Origin: Membranipora membranacea
Lineage: Eukaryota > Bryozoa > Gymnolaemata > Cheilostomatida > Membraniporidae
NCBI GenBank assembly: GCA_914767715.1
Contig: OU612075.1
Location: 20,522,001-20,586,000 of the forward strand
Direction of reading: 5' to 3'
DNA: 64,000 bases
Made by a program: the position numbers and the translations under genes. The notes under the pieces are model-generated. The model did no database searches. It saw only the letters and a list, made by a program, of their open reading frames with translations, and was not told the DNA's origin. This document shows positions 35,916 to 48,468 of the stretch, piece by piece; within the stretch, counting starts at the first letter, position 1; the number at the start of each line of letters is the position of its first letter.

Positions 35916-36652
35916 CTGAAACAACAATACATAGACATTTACTCCGCTATCTGTGTATGTGGTATACACTTTATCTATGTCTATACGTTAATATCTATGG
36001 TAAGACCTGATTGTAGAGCAGGAAAATCACAAAACAGAAATCTTATCTAAAACAAGACATGGTGGATGCTGGGTCATTGGAAGACTGATCTACAGGTATC
36101 ATGTAGCTAGATAGTTTGAAGGGTTTCGTCTTGCAGGCTGCCAGATTTATAGCACTATTCAGAGGAAGTTAGGACAGGGAAAATCAGCATTCACCCTAAC
36201 ACGGGTCACAAAACTACTCTAACTAGTCCATGGTAAGTAATTTGTTTCCATACCCAGATTTATCAGCTGCCGGTGATTTTCTAAAATGTTCACATCATTG
36301 CAATGAGGGACTGGATGACATTTGTACACATCTATAGCATATTCCTATAATTTTAATGGTTTGATTACAGTTAGATATATAAGTGATTTTCAAGTTGAAG
36401 CTATCAATTCAGCCACATTACATGTAAAAGCACTATGATTGAAAGTTAGCTCCAGGTAGGAAATGTGTGACAAAGGGTCTGCTGAATTAAGATGAGAGAG
36501 GTTTGTTAGATCATGTAGGAATATCACGAACCCTGGATTGTTGTTGTCTGCTGATTCGTCACTAAAACCAATACAGAGTTACTGAAGTAAAACAAGCGGA
36601 GATACATAGGAGGGTACTCAAGGTTGTGTATTGAGTAACCAGCTTAAACATC

Positions 36653-36745
36653 CAATGTATTCCACAAAATCCTCAAAGTTCGAATTTTTTGTGACAAACT
36701 GTGGTAAAATATTCACAATATTCAACCAATCAGACCTCTTAAGGT
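36653..36745 (+). repeat. Dispersed repeat, copy 1
   Basis: The stretch beginning CCAATGTATTCCACAAAATC and ending CCAATCAGACCTCTTAA occurs again at 38768-38893, where about 35 bp more are present in the middle (AGGCATTCCTAACTAG). Confidence 0.85.
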
Positions 36746-37542
36746 AATGTCAAAGACCGATCCATCTATCAACATATCATATACCGTTGGAAAGCTGCCG
36801 AGCTACTAAAAATGAATACATGAACAAAAACTTGATTCAATGACGTTGTGTCATTTTAGGGAGGAAATGAGGCAAAAAACGCTGTTTTTGTCAATGCAGA
36901 TGGAGGAGTCCAATTAATTGCAAGAAATTTCAAAACATGTGGAATGTATACTTAGAGATTGCATCCATCATAAAATTTGATTTTCTCTGATATGTGACTA
37001 GTCTAAATTGATTTTTTACGTCACGCCATACAACACATTTTTTGTGTGAAGACGTGAAAAATGTGAAATTTCAATCATTAATTCACAACAGATCATAGGC
37101 TCGAATCAAAATTAATTATTATTTTCTCTTACAGTACTCTTCAAATGTCCTACACATTGACTTTCAAAAAATAAGCTTGCATATTGCAATGACGGTGGAC
37201 TCTCGAATACGGCTAATATTTGCGCCACCTTTGCATAACGCCAAACATGCTGTCCAAATAACCATTATTGTGGCCAAACAAAGTTTTTTTGAAAGTTCTC
37301 ACATACGAAGCCGCTTTCTTAACTATGGTGCACACAAGAAATGCCAACATAATTTTTCATTGCATCTTCATTTTTCTTGAATTTAACGCAAAAGAATGCC
37401 AAAAAACTCCTCAAAAGTCCCTAAAAATAGCTGTTTTTTGGCATTCATTGTCTACACCTCTAGAGTAAGCATCTTTTTTTTATATTGTTATTGTGTCCTA
37501 ATCTCCTAGTTGTATAATTCATCATTGTCATTATCCTGACAG
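36746..37542. other. No gene recognised upstream of the transporter exons
   Basis: AT-rich sequence with two short overlapping frames at 37177-37468. N-terminal exons of the transporter, which should carry a PDGGWGW-type motif in this family, are not seen here or further upstream. Confidence 0.4.
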
Positions 37543-39084
37543 ATATGGGTACTACTGCTCAGTGCAATCTTCTGGAACGGTGCTGCCTCGGCCTTCCTTA
37601 TACTCATCAATGATTACATAATAGTGAATGTTGGACTGACAAATCAGCAGGCTACTTTCGGTATCACTGTAATAGGTAAGCATATTTATTATCTACTGAC
37701 AGAATCAACAATTGCTCTCGATTAATTTACCAGCCAGCATCCAATCTTCGTCAAGGTTGAACGCCAGCTCTGGTAAATTTAACAAGTTAAAAGTGTGTAA
37801 CTCGGGATTGCAACCTAGAGATAAATGCATCACAAGTAGTGATAAGGATGGTCTGGTACCTATTTTGGTTCTCAATATAGCCCTATATTTCTGTATGTAT
37901 TTAGCTTGTTTTGTTTTCATATTTCTTGTTCTCATTACATCAAGACAAATCCGTGTTCAACATATTGTATCCTTTCATATAAAGGACAGAACAATAAAGC
38001 GAACAGAATAATTGAAATTGTCATCTCTTTCCCGACAGGTATTGGGAATATGGCCGGATGTGTACCTGTGATGATTGGTAGTAGATTGACCTTCAACAGA
38101 CTTTATCTATACATACTATGTATAGCTATATACTCTGGTGCTACTATAGCAATGTCCTTCTCCAATAGCATGGTAAGTATATGATCCACACAACAAACAA
38201 CAACTCTATACGTCAGGGGAACAAGAGGGACAACTCAAACAGAATTCAATGGGCAGCGTCAGTTATAATGTGTAACTTTTGGATAGCGGAAAGCAGTGAA
38301 TGATATCGATACCAGGTTTAGCAGTTAATGACAGTAGTAATATGAATTATTTCCCATTGAAAAAGAGAGGGCAACCCTGATACCATATTACATTTATTGC
38401 AGATGATGTATTTCGCATTAGCAGCATTATGGGGGCTCGGACAGGGAGCTCAGACAGCCAACCTTCTCAGTACAATCTGTGAATTTTGTCATGTTGATCA
38501 GCTGGCCCTTCTTATAGGTCTCCATCTGACAGCTGGAGGAGTCGGTAATATGGCAGGTGCCCCGCTTAGCAGTAAGTATTTAAAATTACAAATGCTTTAG
38601 GAATTATATCACACTTAAAAAAAATAGTATATCAATTCTTGATGTATGAAGAATACATCCAAATGTTTTAATTAATTAAAATATTCAATTACCTGAACAG
38701 AATCAATCGATACGCATGGATCGCCATAGCCCAGCACATCTGAATGTCCGCAACATGATTATTCAGTGCCCAATGTATTCCACAAAATCCTCAAAGTTCG
38801 AATTTTTTGTGACAAACTGTTGTAAAATTTTCAAAATATTCAGGCATTCCTAACTAGAATATGGCTGAGGGCTCAACCAATCAGACCTCTTAACTACAAT
38901 CCAAGAAATTGATCTTAGACTGACCATTTGCCATTTTGTTTTATTATTTTCATTATTATTTATTTATTCTATTTTTGTAGGTTTGATTGCTGAGACTACT
39001 GAAGCTTACTATGGTCTTATATTCTCTGGGGTTTGTGGGCTGTTCGGTGCTCTTGTAATGTTACCGGTAGCTATATATATATGA
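37543..39084 (+). CDS. SLC16/monocarboxylate-transporter-like MFS protein, C-terminal half
   Basis: Four exons, 37543-37675, 38039-38172, 38403-38571 and 38981-39084, joined in phase and ending at TGA. They encode about 180 residues with five to six membrane segments. Features include FWNGAASAFLILINDYI, VNVGLTNQQATFGITVIG, GNMAGCVPVMIGSRL, MYFALAALWGLGQGAQTANL, LHLTAGGVGNMAGAPLSS, AETTEAYYGLIFSGVCG and a short tail ending VAIYI. The repeated G-N-x-A-G turns, the late GVGNMAGAPLSS loop and the order of segments fit the second half of MCT-type major-facilitator transporters, which carry monocarboxylates or related solutes across the plasma membrane. The N-terminal six helices are not visible, so the gene is either truncated or has distant or diverged 5' exons. 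Substrate cannot be inferred. Confidence 0.72.
38768..38893 (+). repeat. Dispersed repeat, copy 2, in the last transporter intron
   Basis: Near-identical to 36653-36745 except for an extra stretch of about 35 bp. Both copies lie near or in the same transcription unit. Confidence 0.85.
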
Positions 39085-39199
39085 GAAACAAGAAGAGAAC
39101 ATCCTCTAGAGAGGAACAATGAAACAGTTGATATCTCAAAGATCGTAAGATGATATTATTTGAAGTTTTGTCAATATAATGAGATCTATATATTATTAT

Positions 39200-39205
39200 A
39201 ATAAA
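39200..39205 (+). promoter_or_regulatory. Possible polyadenylation signal of the transporter gene
   Basis: AATAAA about 115 bases after the transporter stop codon. Position and sequence fit, but AATAAA is frequent in AT-rich DNA. Confidence 0.45.
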
Positions 39206-39283
39206 ATTGTTTAGTATTGTCCCAAATTTTATACACTGATTGCACATGGCTTCATGATACAAAATTGAAGTTTCTCAAACCTT

Positions 39284-39535
39284 ATGTTACTTACTGTAAC
39301 CTTCTGTTACTTACTGCAACCTAATGTTACTTACTGTTCGTTACCATACTGTGACCTATTGTGACTTACTGCGACCTAATGCAACATATTGCAACCTACT
39401 GCGACCTACTGCGACCTACTGCGACCTACTGCAACCTACTGCAACCTGATGCAACCTGATGCAACATTATGCAACCTGATGCAACCTACTGTAACCTACT
39501 GCGGCCTACTATAACCTGATGTAACCCGCTGTTGT
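39284..39535 (+). repeat. Minisatellite of TACTGCGACC/TGATGCAACC units
   Basis: About 22 copies of a 10-11 base unit (CTACTGCGAC, CTACTGCAAC, CTGATGCAAC). It lies just downstream of the transporter gene and has no coding role. Confidence 0.88.
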
Positions 39536-40305
39536 CGCTTATTAATGGATAAGGTCTCAAACAGTTTTGTTTTCCATCTAGAAAATCTGTCACTGTCACT
39601 TTATTTCAGTATAGGATGTTAATCAGAGCTCATCACTGAGCCCAAGTGTATAGGCTTATGTGCAAAGTAATAAAATCTCCTTTTATTATCATAAGATTAA
39701 TTCATTGTGGACAACAACAGTTATGGTTAAATGGTTTCTCCTACAAGGAAGAGTTTCTTACCCATAGTTCAAGGTACAGCCAGAGCTTAGTTCATATCCT
39801 GAAGATAACAACATGTTCTTAAAATGAACTATAATCACCTTGTTGTTATGCCTCTACGGCCCATATCAGATTACTGATCGATCAGTCTGTTCCACACAAA
39901 GTCAGGGAGTCAAAATAAAACTGATCAAAATGAGACAAGTATAGGGGCCAACATCATGTCATCATATAAACTCTGGTCTGAGCAAGCTAAAATAATATCT
40001 TGTCACAAAAAGGATTAGCTGGAATAACTTACCATCAACTGTCCAGTCCAGTACTAGTACCTGAATCTCTGGCCAAACACCCATATTTTCAAATCCAAAA
40101 ACTTTTTTTTCTCTGCTCCCTTCTTTGTATTATTGATCCGACCACACTGCACAAGTATAAACCATTAATCAAACCATCTCACACTGTCTGTTAGGCTTGA
40201 CATGTTTGTTTGTAATTCTTGTGGAGAAGAGAAAATATACTTGAAGCAAATAATTGTTAATTGGCTTTCTTCCAGCAATTTTCATATTATAATGTTGTCT
40301 TGTAC
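39536..40305. other. Non-coding stretch, nothing recognised
   Basis: About 770 bp between the minisatellite and a MITE. Only short frames without motifs are present. Confidence 0.4.
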
Positions 40306-40669
40306 TTATAGGGCAACCAGGGTTTCGAACAACTTCTCATTGATTAACAGCAGATTGTACCTTCTGCATAGGGAAAAAGAAAAAATCTAATTCGGTTGAT
40401 TATTCAACTAGAATTCCTGTGGATCATTTCATCAATCAGGTACTCAAACTCAGCTAAAATAGAATACCACAGAGCAGTTTCCTGTTCCTGTTATTATTTA
40501 GCCTGCGGTCTATCATCATTACAGCAATGTCTTGGAACCTCCCCTAAACTGAAGTGTTACCCAGCTACTACTTTGAGCTTTACACCGTGTCATGCACAAA
40601 GCTGATGCTGCCTAGCACATTATTTACTACCCATTAATGCATTGCTGCAAAACCTTGGGTGCCCTTTAA
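40306..40669 (+). mobile_element. MITE copy C
   Basis: Same family and orientation as 6177-6531. Left end AGGGCAACCAGGGTTTC at 40310, right end AACCTTGGGTGCCCT at 40665, followed by TTAA; the left outside is TTAT, a decayed TTAA. It lies about 300 bp upstream of the collagen-C4-like start codon, inside its presumed promoter region. Confidence 0.85.
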
Positions 40670-40962
40670 TACAGAATATTTTTGTAGGTGATCAAAGATG
40701 AAAACATCATCAATCACATGTTCCTGCTGTGTCCGCTGGAAGTGTCCCATTCTGTACCCTCTCCTTTATATACTAGCGTACCAACAATATTAAATAGTGG
40801 TGGTGCTCCTGTTACAAGCTTATCCCAAAACTTTGGATATAAAGTGCAGAGTCATTTCAATTTCATTTCATTTCAACTAGCTAAGCTGCAAGCTGCATAG
40901 CAAATGGAAAACTATAAAAATTGAAAGCAAACTTATTATACTACAACAGTTGGCAATGCGAA

Positions 40963-43900
40963 ATGGCTGAGAAAAACACAGGGGATCAACAGGCTCAATC
41001 TAAACATGTGCCGCTGATTTGTATCATGGTATGTCTTATGGTGCTGACTTGTGGAGTCTGCATAGAATCATTCAATCAGAGGAGACAGATCACCCTTTTT
41101 GGAGGTCGTATTGGCTATCTTGAAATGCTGCTGAGATCTGTTGGTGGTGAAGCTCATGAACTGGTGAGAAAAATATCCTCTCTGATTAATGTGAGACGAA
41201 ATGTTAAGGCAGGAAAATTTGAATACTCATGAGATTTGGCAAGGTGTTACTCAAACAAAAGTTCAAGAGGAAACCATAGTAACTTTGTGAATCTGAACAG
41301 CATATAAATTGGGATGTTAGTTGCATTCCAAGTTATTCATCACTTAACTGGTCATCACAGGTTATAAAAGGTTCTATCCTATTGTATGTATGCATTCTGA
41401 AAATAAGGAGATCCCATAAGTGTGTGTCCTGCACTCCTTTATGGTGGTACATAGATAGCTTAGGAGTAGGAGGTGACTCAGTTGGTTAGAGTGCCTTTCA
41501 TGTGGCAACAGTTGAAGGTTGTCGGTTCGAATCCCGCTGCAGTCCATCGACTACTGGGGTCCGGTTGGCCCGCAGGTTACTCCTACCTGCATGCAAACAG
41601 AGAGCATCTGGCGGAATTATTGCGGCCTCACCAGTAGGGCACTAAAATTTCGCTGCCTATGGTTTATGATGAGGCGAGTGATAAGGCATCTGATTTTAAT
41701 CAACCTTATTTATCAGGCTCTCATATATCTGACTTAGCAATAAGTTATAATATTTCGCCTAAGGATTGCTGACTGCAGAGCCTATTACATGTTCATAGAC
41801 TTACTTGGTTATGAGATTGCCTGTCTGAATGACTACCTATTGACTACTTTGTAGTGGTCATCAATGGATGAAATTTGGGACAAAACCAGTGGATATTTGT
41901 ATTGAGAGGAAGGATGTTGTGACGAAAATGGTTCAAGATGTGGCTGAATAAAGCATAGAACAGCCATATACTTAGTTTCCGCTCACTCTCAATTTTAGAT
42001 TCAAATTAAAACTTGTATTGTTCTGCTTTTTTCCGGTAGAAACCTATTGGACACAGCTCAACTTCTAAAAACAACAGGTTTTACATGGAGAGAGTTAAGA
42101 GGACCACTGGCAATGACAATGGGTGAGAGTTGTAAATTCATTGTTTTCTTCTCTTTGATATTGTTGTGAAAACTGGATCTTTTAATTGATTACAGAACGT
42201 TGTCATAAATGAACATATCAGAAGGCTGATGTCATTTCCTGTCATATTTTGTAGTGCAGAACATGAGAACTTTTCAAAATTTTATATATCAATAATGGAA
42301 CAGATACCGCTGCTAACAAAATGATATGTATAACATATGATTCAATATTTGACACACATGATGCCCTCACGGAGACTTTTAATTTGTTGTTTTTTGATGA
42401 TATTGATAAACCATGCTATCCATCTGTCACAACAAAAATGCTTCTGTTCTGTCTGCAAGGTTAACCTAATTGACAAAACCAAGGAGTGATAGTATTACTC
42501 GTGACAAAACTGTACATTCAGTAATACAGCTGTCGCTATTGAGATCTGATTCAATGTTTCTGCAGTAATGAAGGTAATAATGGACCTGACACAGGAGGAA
42601 AGTATGGATACATCACTTTTCTTATTTTAAAAGGAAATCAAGAGGGGAGCGGAAATAAGAATGGTAACGGAAATGGAAACGAGAATGGTAAGGACTGCGA
42701 TTCTTTTACTCGTTGGCGATACTGATTTATAAGTATTATCATGGCGTAACAGTAGGACACACTCCTCTTTTCATCCTTTTTTGTTTACATTGATTGACAA
42801 GAAAAAAAAGATGAATATAGGAATGTATCCTACTGTTATGACTTGATAATACTTGTAAATCAGTAATCCTTGAGAGATTGCTTGAGCAAAACGCTCATAA
42901 GCATAATAATGTATCTATGTCTTTTTTACATTTTTATTGATGTATTTTGATGTGTTATTTATGAGTAAATTGATTTAACGGTAAATTATTAATATAGCAG
43001 AACTAGGGGACATTTTCCCCTGTATTTTGTAAATGAAATCAGAACATTGAGGCATTGGTCTCGAAAAAGCTTGATATAAAATTTCACCTTTACTCTTTCA
43101 TCAAATTCTTCTATAATTCAAATCTTGCTCTGCTGGCTATACTGTGATCAGCTGTGGTAATAATTTTCATAGAATTTTCCCACCAAAGCAGCGGTTCTCT
43201 ATCTAGTTGTATGATTTCCCCTCAATTTGAAAACGAAAGCAGGAAACGACCTAGGTGATCCCCGGGAAAGATGTTTAAACGGCGGGCAAGGGTATAGGGT
43301 ACTACCCCACACAAGCCATCCGAGCTTAAGGGGGCCCATTAAATAGGGCGGTCAAATAAGACCTAATGCATAAAAAAAAAAAAAAAATATGATAACAACT
43401 AACAGTGTTTCTCATGAGTTGCAGGTAACATTGGGGGGAATGGAAATGGTGATTTACTCAATGGATCGGGGAACGGTAACAAGAACTACGGTTATGGTGT
43501 GAACGGGAACAAGAGCGGGAACCAGAACATTGGGAACGATGATGGGAATAGGAATGGGAACAGCAATCATGGAAATGGCGTGAACGGGAACCAGAATGGG
43601 AACCAGAACGATGGGAACTATGGGAATAAGAACAGGAACCAGAACGGAAACCAGAATGGGAACCAGAACGATGGGAACTATGGGAATATGAACAGGAACC
43701 AGAACAGAAACCAGAATGGGAACCAGATCAATGGGAATACCAATGGGAATGGCAATCATGGAAATGGCGTAAACGGGAACCAGAACAATGGAAACTATGA
43801 GAATACGAATGGGAACAGTGGTACTGGTAGTAACGGAAATCAGAAAATCAATGAAAATACTGCTGATGGTGGTGGTAAGTTGAGACCAAGTTATGGATCA

Positions 43901-46900
43901 CCTCAAAGAAACTTTACTGAGCTTCTATGTGTTTCAGAGTTCTACATGTTGATAGATTACGGTAACTCACTGGTTTGCTCTCAATCCATCAACCCAATCA
44001 TTTTTATTTATGATTATCTGCTGTGATCGATAACCATTGTATTTTATTAATATGTTACAGGCTCAACATTTGTAAGATGGGTGAAGTTTAGCTGTCCACA
44101 AACAGGCGCACAAACTCTCTATAATGGTAAAACTTTCATTACAGCATATCATAACACATGATATGCAGAATCAAGCATGGTGAATACTTTTAAAGATGAA
44201 TCACAAAATACTTTGCTGTTATTAAGATATTACAAGCAAATGCCATAACTCTCCTAAACACATGGCGAAAAGAAAAACTGCTAGGAAAAGAAATCTTTTT
44301 CCATGCCAAGCAATATAAAAAAATATTGGAATAATATGCCTACCCAAAACTTTAAAATGATACCAATTTTGATAATTGATATTGTCCAGGGTATGCTGCT
44401 GCTGCCTATCCATAAAAGGATACGGAGGATCCACAGAACTGGAGTGTCTACCTCAGTCACCTACATGGCACAATAAATCTACATCTCCAGCAGCTAAAAC
44501 TCTACTAGCTGCTGTCAAGTTAGATACAAGTATGTTATATAACAAGCAGATGTCTCATGTCTAGAAGCTATCAGCTGTTAGCATAATTTGAACGTCTAGG
44601 GCAGGGCATAGGTAGATAAAGTCAGAAGATATTGTTGAGAAAGATGACATGTGCTTGACTTTCATATCGAGTGACCGCTACAATGCAGTAATGTTATGAA
44701 AGCTTCTGCATAACAATATTCAAAATACTGATATATACAGTAAGCCCATGTTACTTATTTTATCAGGTGGACACAATGGAGTGTTTGGACCAGCTTTAGA
44801 AGGCTCAGTAGTATTGTGTGCTGTTTGCTACACCAAGAAATCGCCTACAGTAAGTTTAATGGACTGATTTAGTCTCAATTTATCGAATGATCCTGCTATT
44901 GCTGTAGATAATATGCTCAAAACACTGCTTAAGCTAAGTGTCCAAACTTTCAATATCTAACTCATTCAGTTGTAATGTGGTTGATCATGAAATGTTCAGT
45001 GTTACCATCAACCCGGGCAATGTTTGAGCACTTACGCTGCTATTGCTATGATTATTTACAATTAATTTACCACCGGCCATGAAAGGTCAAGCAAAAGCAT
45101 TCAGGTTATGAGAAACCATAAGTCATCACCTAGATGCATCATATTTTTTCCTCCTTCAGATAAAAATTATTCTGTGATAATAAAAATGAGATAAGAATAG
45201 TAAAGTATAGAAAAGTATACGAAGCACTCATAAGGAGGTGAGCTCTCTGGACAATAGCCTAGCTTGCCCACTCCCACCTTGTACAAGCGTGCGCTAAATC
45301 GAATTTCATGTGTATGTTACTATGTTATATGCGCTATGTACTGTATGGATAGCTGGATAGCTGTTTATAAAAATTGATATACATTTTTTACATTTGTTTA
45401 CATCTAAATAACAATTTATTTGCAGTTTGTCCTACCTGGAAGAGTTAGTTGTCCTTACTCATGGATTAGAGAATACTACGGTCACCTTATGTTTACACCA
45501 GGTTAGTTCTAGCAGAAAATAAGGTCAGAAAAATGGCAGGGTAGGCAATAATCCCACTGGGGACGAGGCGATAATCCCACCGGGGTCAAAAATACACTGT
45601 GCTGGGTAAAGTCAACTTTTCCTATTTATGTCAAGTAGCAATCCCATTGCACATTGATTGTTTGATTATAATTTTTAAGGGCACTCCATTTAGGTTTCTT
45701 GAGGGGGCATTGCCTCCTTGCCATTTTAGTTCAAACAAAGCAAAGTGATATTACTGTGACATTTACTGCTTTATTCAATAACATTCAGTTGGGAGCTCAT
45801 AGAAGCCTAGAAGGCAGCATGAATAAACTAGAGTGCCTCATTATAGGGAGCAGTGAGCAAATGAGACTGGCAATTTTTTATAGTTTCTATAATTCACTTC
45901 AGCAGATCACAGTTTTTGGTCTGGCAACAAGTGAATGCAGGCTAGAATGGGAAGTGATTCCTAGGTGTCCCATACTAAACTATATTATGGAATCAAGATT
46001 GGCTATAAAATCAGTTTAATACTTGAAATACTGTATTATATCACAGAGTAAGGGTATAATACAGAGGGGACACTTCATAGTGCCTGCGTTTTTTATCCAG
46101 GGGGGAAATATTCAATCTGGATATCTGCCAATTTTTATAATTATGTAAGTTACAACGGATATTTGTGAAGCAGACATACCCGCCTATGATAGGTCATATT
46201 TCATTCTGTATTTATCCTAAAGACTTTTTTCCAAATTTTTTAAAACGCCCAATCTTTAAGCTATACCCCGCATTCTGCTAGGATACATAGGCTATGATAA
46301 ATCCAGGATTTTAAAAGGAGTTTTATCATATAGATATAAATGTGACAATTGATAGACGGCTGGTCATCAAAATTAGGAAATGTCCATGTACTGAACCTAG
46401 CCGCATGGCTAAAGAAAATTTAATTTTGTGCCTAGTTTTATAGCACCTCTTTGTGTTATAACTAGAGGTATGATGTTGTGGGTCATTGATGTGTTTGGTG
46501 CTGAGATATGTGCTGCGATCTATTTTTACTGTCTCAGCGTAACTAGTTTTGAGATCTCTCATTTTTTTAGATGGCAATTCTGCCATGGCCTTCTGCTAGT
46601 GTACAAGACAAATTCATTCATTCGTTCTCCTTGGTGATTGAAGCGGATTGAATAACTGCCAATGTTTCGTCTTGCTGGCATATCTTGTTTTCTAGTTAAT
46701 CTTTTGCAATCTTGGACATGTATTAGATCCAAAGCTGGGGTTCTGGATGGATCGGTTCATATTTTCAGCCAGAGACGTAGAAATAGCCTCAATTACTTAA
46801 TAATGATATTTGTTATAGAAATTTGCCGCAAAACTCGTTTCCATGATGTTCATCAACTTTCATTATGGTGCAAACTTTTGTGCCGGACTTGCCAGTATAT

Positions 46901-48468
46901 TCTCTTGAGTTGAGTTTCAGCTTTGATCGAGCAAAATGTTTAGGTAGAATGTCTTTCAATACCTGGCTGTGACAAAGTGATGATAATTTGCTGGTTTCTG
47001 ACATCACCTTCCAATTCAATATTAGATTCTGTATGGTATGATTTATCTAGTTTCTTTTTGATTTCTTTCATGCAGTTGAGCAGATATGGTAGTATTTTAG
47101 GCTCAACCTCTACCTTTACTTCCTCATCAAGGCTGCAGGCCTAGTCACTACTAACTTGTTTCGTATTCTTCTAGCGTTTACATTTTATTTTTATTTTAAT
47201 TTGTTCATTTACTCAATAAACAAAATAAACAACAAAATAAATAATAAAATGTAATAAAATAAAACAAAATAGAATAAAATAATATAAAATAAATTAGAAT
47301 AAAATAAAACAAAATAAAATAAAATGAAAGGAAACGAAACGAAACGAAATGAAATGAAATAAAATAAAATGCAATAAAAAAAAATAAAGTAAATAAAATA
47401 ATTTATTGAATAAATCATGCTTGTCAAAAATCAAAATATTTCATTTTATTGCATATGATGCTACATTCAATTCGATTCATAATTTTTGATTTAATTTCAT
47501 TTTTAATTGAAGAAATTATTCAAACATTCCAACATTGAAATTATTAAGAAATTATGGTGATGCAAATAAGGAGGTCGGTTGTGGCATATTAAATTTTGCA
47601 AAAATATGGTCTTATCTATGAACAATCAAGGGCAGTCAAAATACACAACCCTTTATCATTTTATCACACTCTATATCACGCCCACAACTACCCTATAGGA
47701 GTTTAATTTAGCTAGAGTTTAATTTCGGACCTGGTACTAAATTTCACTAGTACTAAATTTCGCTTGTAGGCTTACTAGTGAAAATTAAACAAAAATGTCC
47801 AAGCTGGGATTCGAACCCAGGGCATAAATCTCCATCATATTGCAAGGCAAACACTTAGACCACTAAACCACGCTAGCTTGCATACTTAGGTAACGTGTAT
47901 TCCTGTATAATTGTACATTGTTTATGAAACTATGGTGAGTGAGTTTAATTTAAGATACACTAAATTTAGCAACCTAGGCAACAACACGAAAAGCAATCCT
48001 GAATGCCGTGAAAACTAAACTCCTATAGGGTAGTACGTATTGTCCTCCCTTCCCAAGAGTGAGTTCATTGGTGTGCCTGGTCCCTGAATGGTACCGGGAA
48101 ATGAAACAGAGACTGTTTATTTGATTATTCAGTTGAGTTACTTATCGCACAGTCCGAATCTGTGGCCCAATCTGTAGCTGATTTAACATTTGTATTTTTT
48201 TCAGATATTATCCTAATAATCCTCCCGTTGTCACCCTCATCTGTTTTATGATTTAGGTAAGAAAGGTGAATATTACCACTCCTCTAAGAACTACTGTGTA
48301 GATAAGGATCCTGATAAACAATCTGGACATGCCAATTCAGTAGGACAGAAGTTAACATTTGTACAGGCTGTTGATTGTAACGGCCGTGCAGCTCAATGTA
48401 AATCTTATACTAAAGGTAACAGGATAGCCTGTACAGTGTGTACAAAAGATGATACTTACCATGGCTAG
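40963..48468 (+). CDS. Short-chain collagen C4 / spongin-type protein with an Asn-Gly-Gln repeat region
   Basis: Exons 40963-41163, 42040-42122, 42566-42687, 43425-43874, 44061-44126, 44419-44529, 44767-44849, 45426-45501 and 48257-48468 (TAG) keep one frame throughout. The N-terminus is MAEKNTGDQQAQSK followed by a hydrophobic segment (VPLICIMVCLMVLTCGVCI), a signal anchor. After a linker comes a region of about 160 residues dominated by NGN/GNQ/NQN triplets, with a 66-bp internal DNA repeat. The C-terminal domain is recognisable: FVRWVKFSCPQTGAQTLYNG, YGGSTELECLPQSPTW, GGHNGVFGPALEGSVVLCAV with CY, FVLPGRVSCPYSWIREYYGH, NYCVDKDPDKQSGHANSVG, and a final CTVCTKDD. This is the layout of sponge short-chain collagen C4 proteins, but no Gly-X-Y collagen stretch is visible. 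In 42566-42687 an alternative 8-nt microexon plus intron is also phase-compatible. Confidence 0.85.
41467..41690 (+). mobile_element. tRNA-derived SINE-like sequence in intron 1 of the C4-like gene
   Basis: A-box-like TGACTCAGTTGGTTAGAGTG and B-box-like GGTTCGAATCC are spaced as in a tRNA, but the acceptor and T stems do not pair, so this is not a functional tRNA gene. A tail (CGGTTGGCCCGCAGG... CTGGCGGAATTATTGCGGCC) follows, as in a SINE body. Confidence 0.6.
45640..47200. other. Part of the long last intron of the C4-like gene
   Basis: Only non-overlapping short frames are present. The plus-strand frame 45699-46019 (106 codons) and minus-strand frame 46326-46586 have no recognised motif and I do not call them genes. 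Confidence 0.4.
47205..47415. repeat. AAAAT-type low-complexity tract
   Basis: Imperfect AATAAA/AAAAT repeats with interspersed GAAACGAAACG. It generates a long Phe/Tyr/Leu-rich minus-strand frame that is an artefact of composition. Confidence 0.9.
47688..48033 (-). mobile_element. Element with 18-bp inverted ends and an internal tRNA-like sequence
   Basis: Ends CTACCCTATAGGAGTTTA (47688) and its exact reverse complement (ending 48033). Inside, on the minus strand, lie GCGTGGTTTAGTGGTCTAAG (A-box-like) and CTGGGTTCGAATCCCAG (a perfect T-arm hairpin with B box). The acceptor stem does not pair, so it is not a tRNA gene. DNA-transposon ends combined with a pol III-type promoter are unusual. 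It lies in the last intron of the C4-like gene. Confidence 0.72.

Noticed and set aside
39284-39535. Possible CRISPR-like array of short repeats
   Set aside because: Units are contiguous without unique spacers and the window is eukaryotic; it is a minisatellite.
41467-41550. Candidate tRNA gene on the plus strand
   Set aside because: Acceptor and T stems are mismatched and a SINE-like tail follows.
43454-43759. 101-codon minus-strand Val/Pro/Ile-rich frame
   Set aside because: Antisense shadow of the Asn-Gly-Gln repeat exon, which is supported by splice sites and frame continuity.
47209-47427. Phe/Tyr-rich membrane-like frame
   Set aside because: Composition artefact of an AAAAT tract.
47797-47880. 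Candidate tRNA gene on the minus strand
   Set aside because: The A box, B box and T arm look right, but the acceptor stem does not pair and the sequence lies inside inverted-repeat ends. Called tRNA-like instead.
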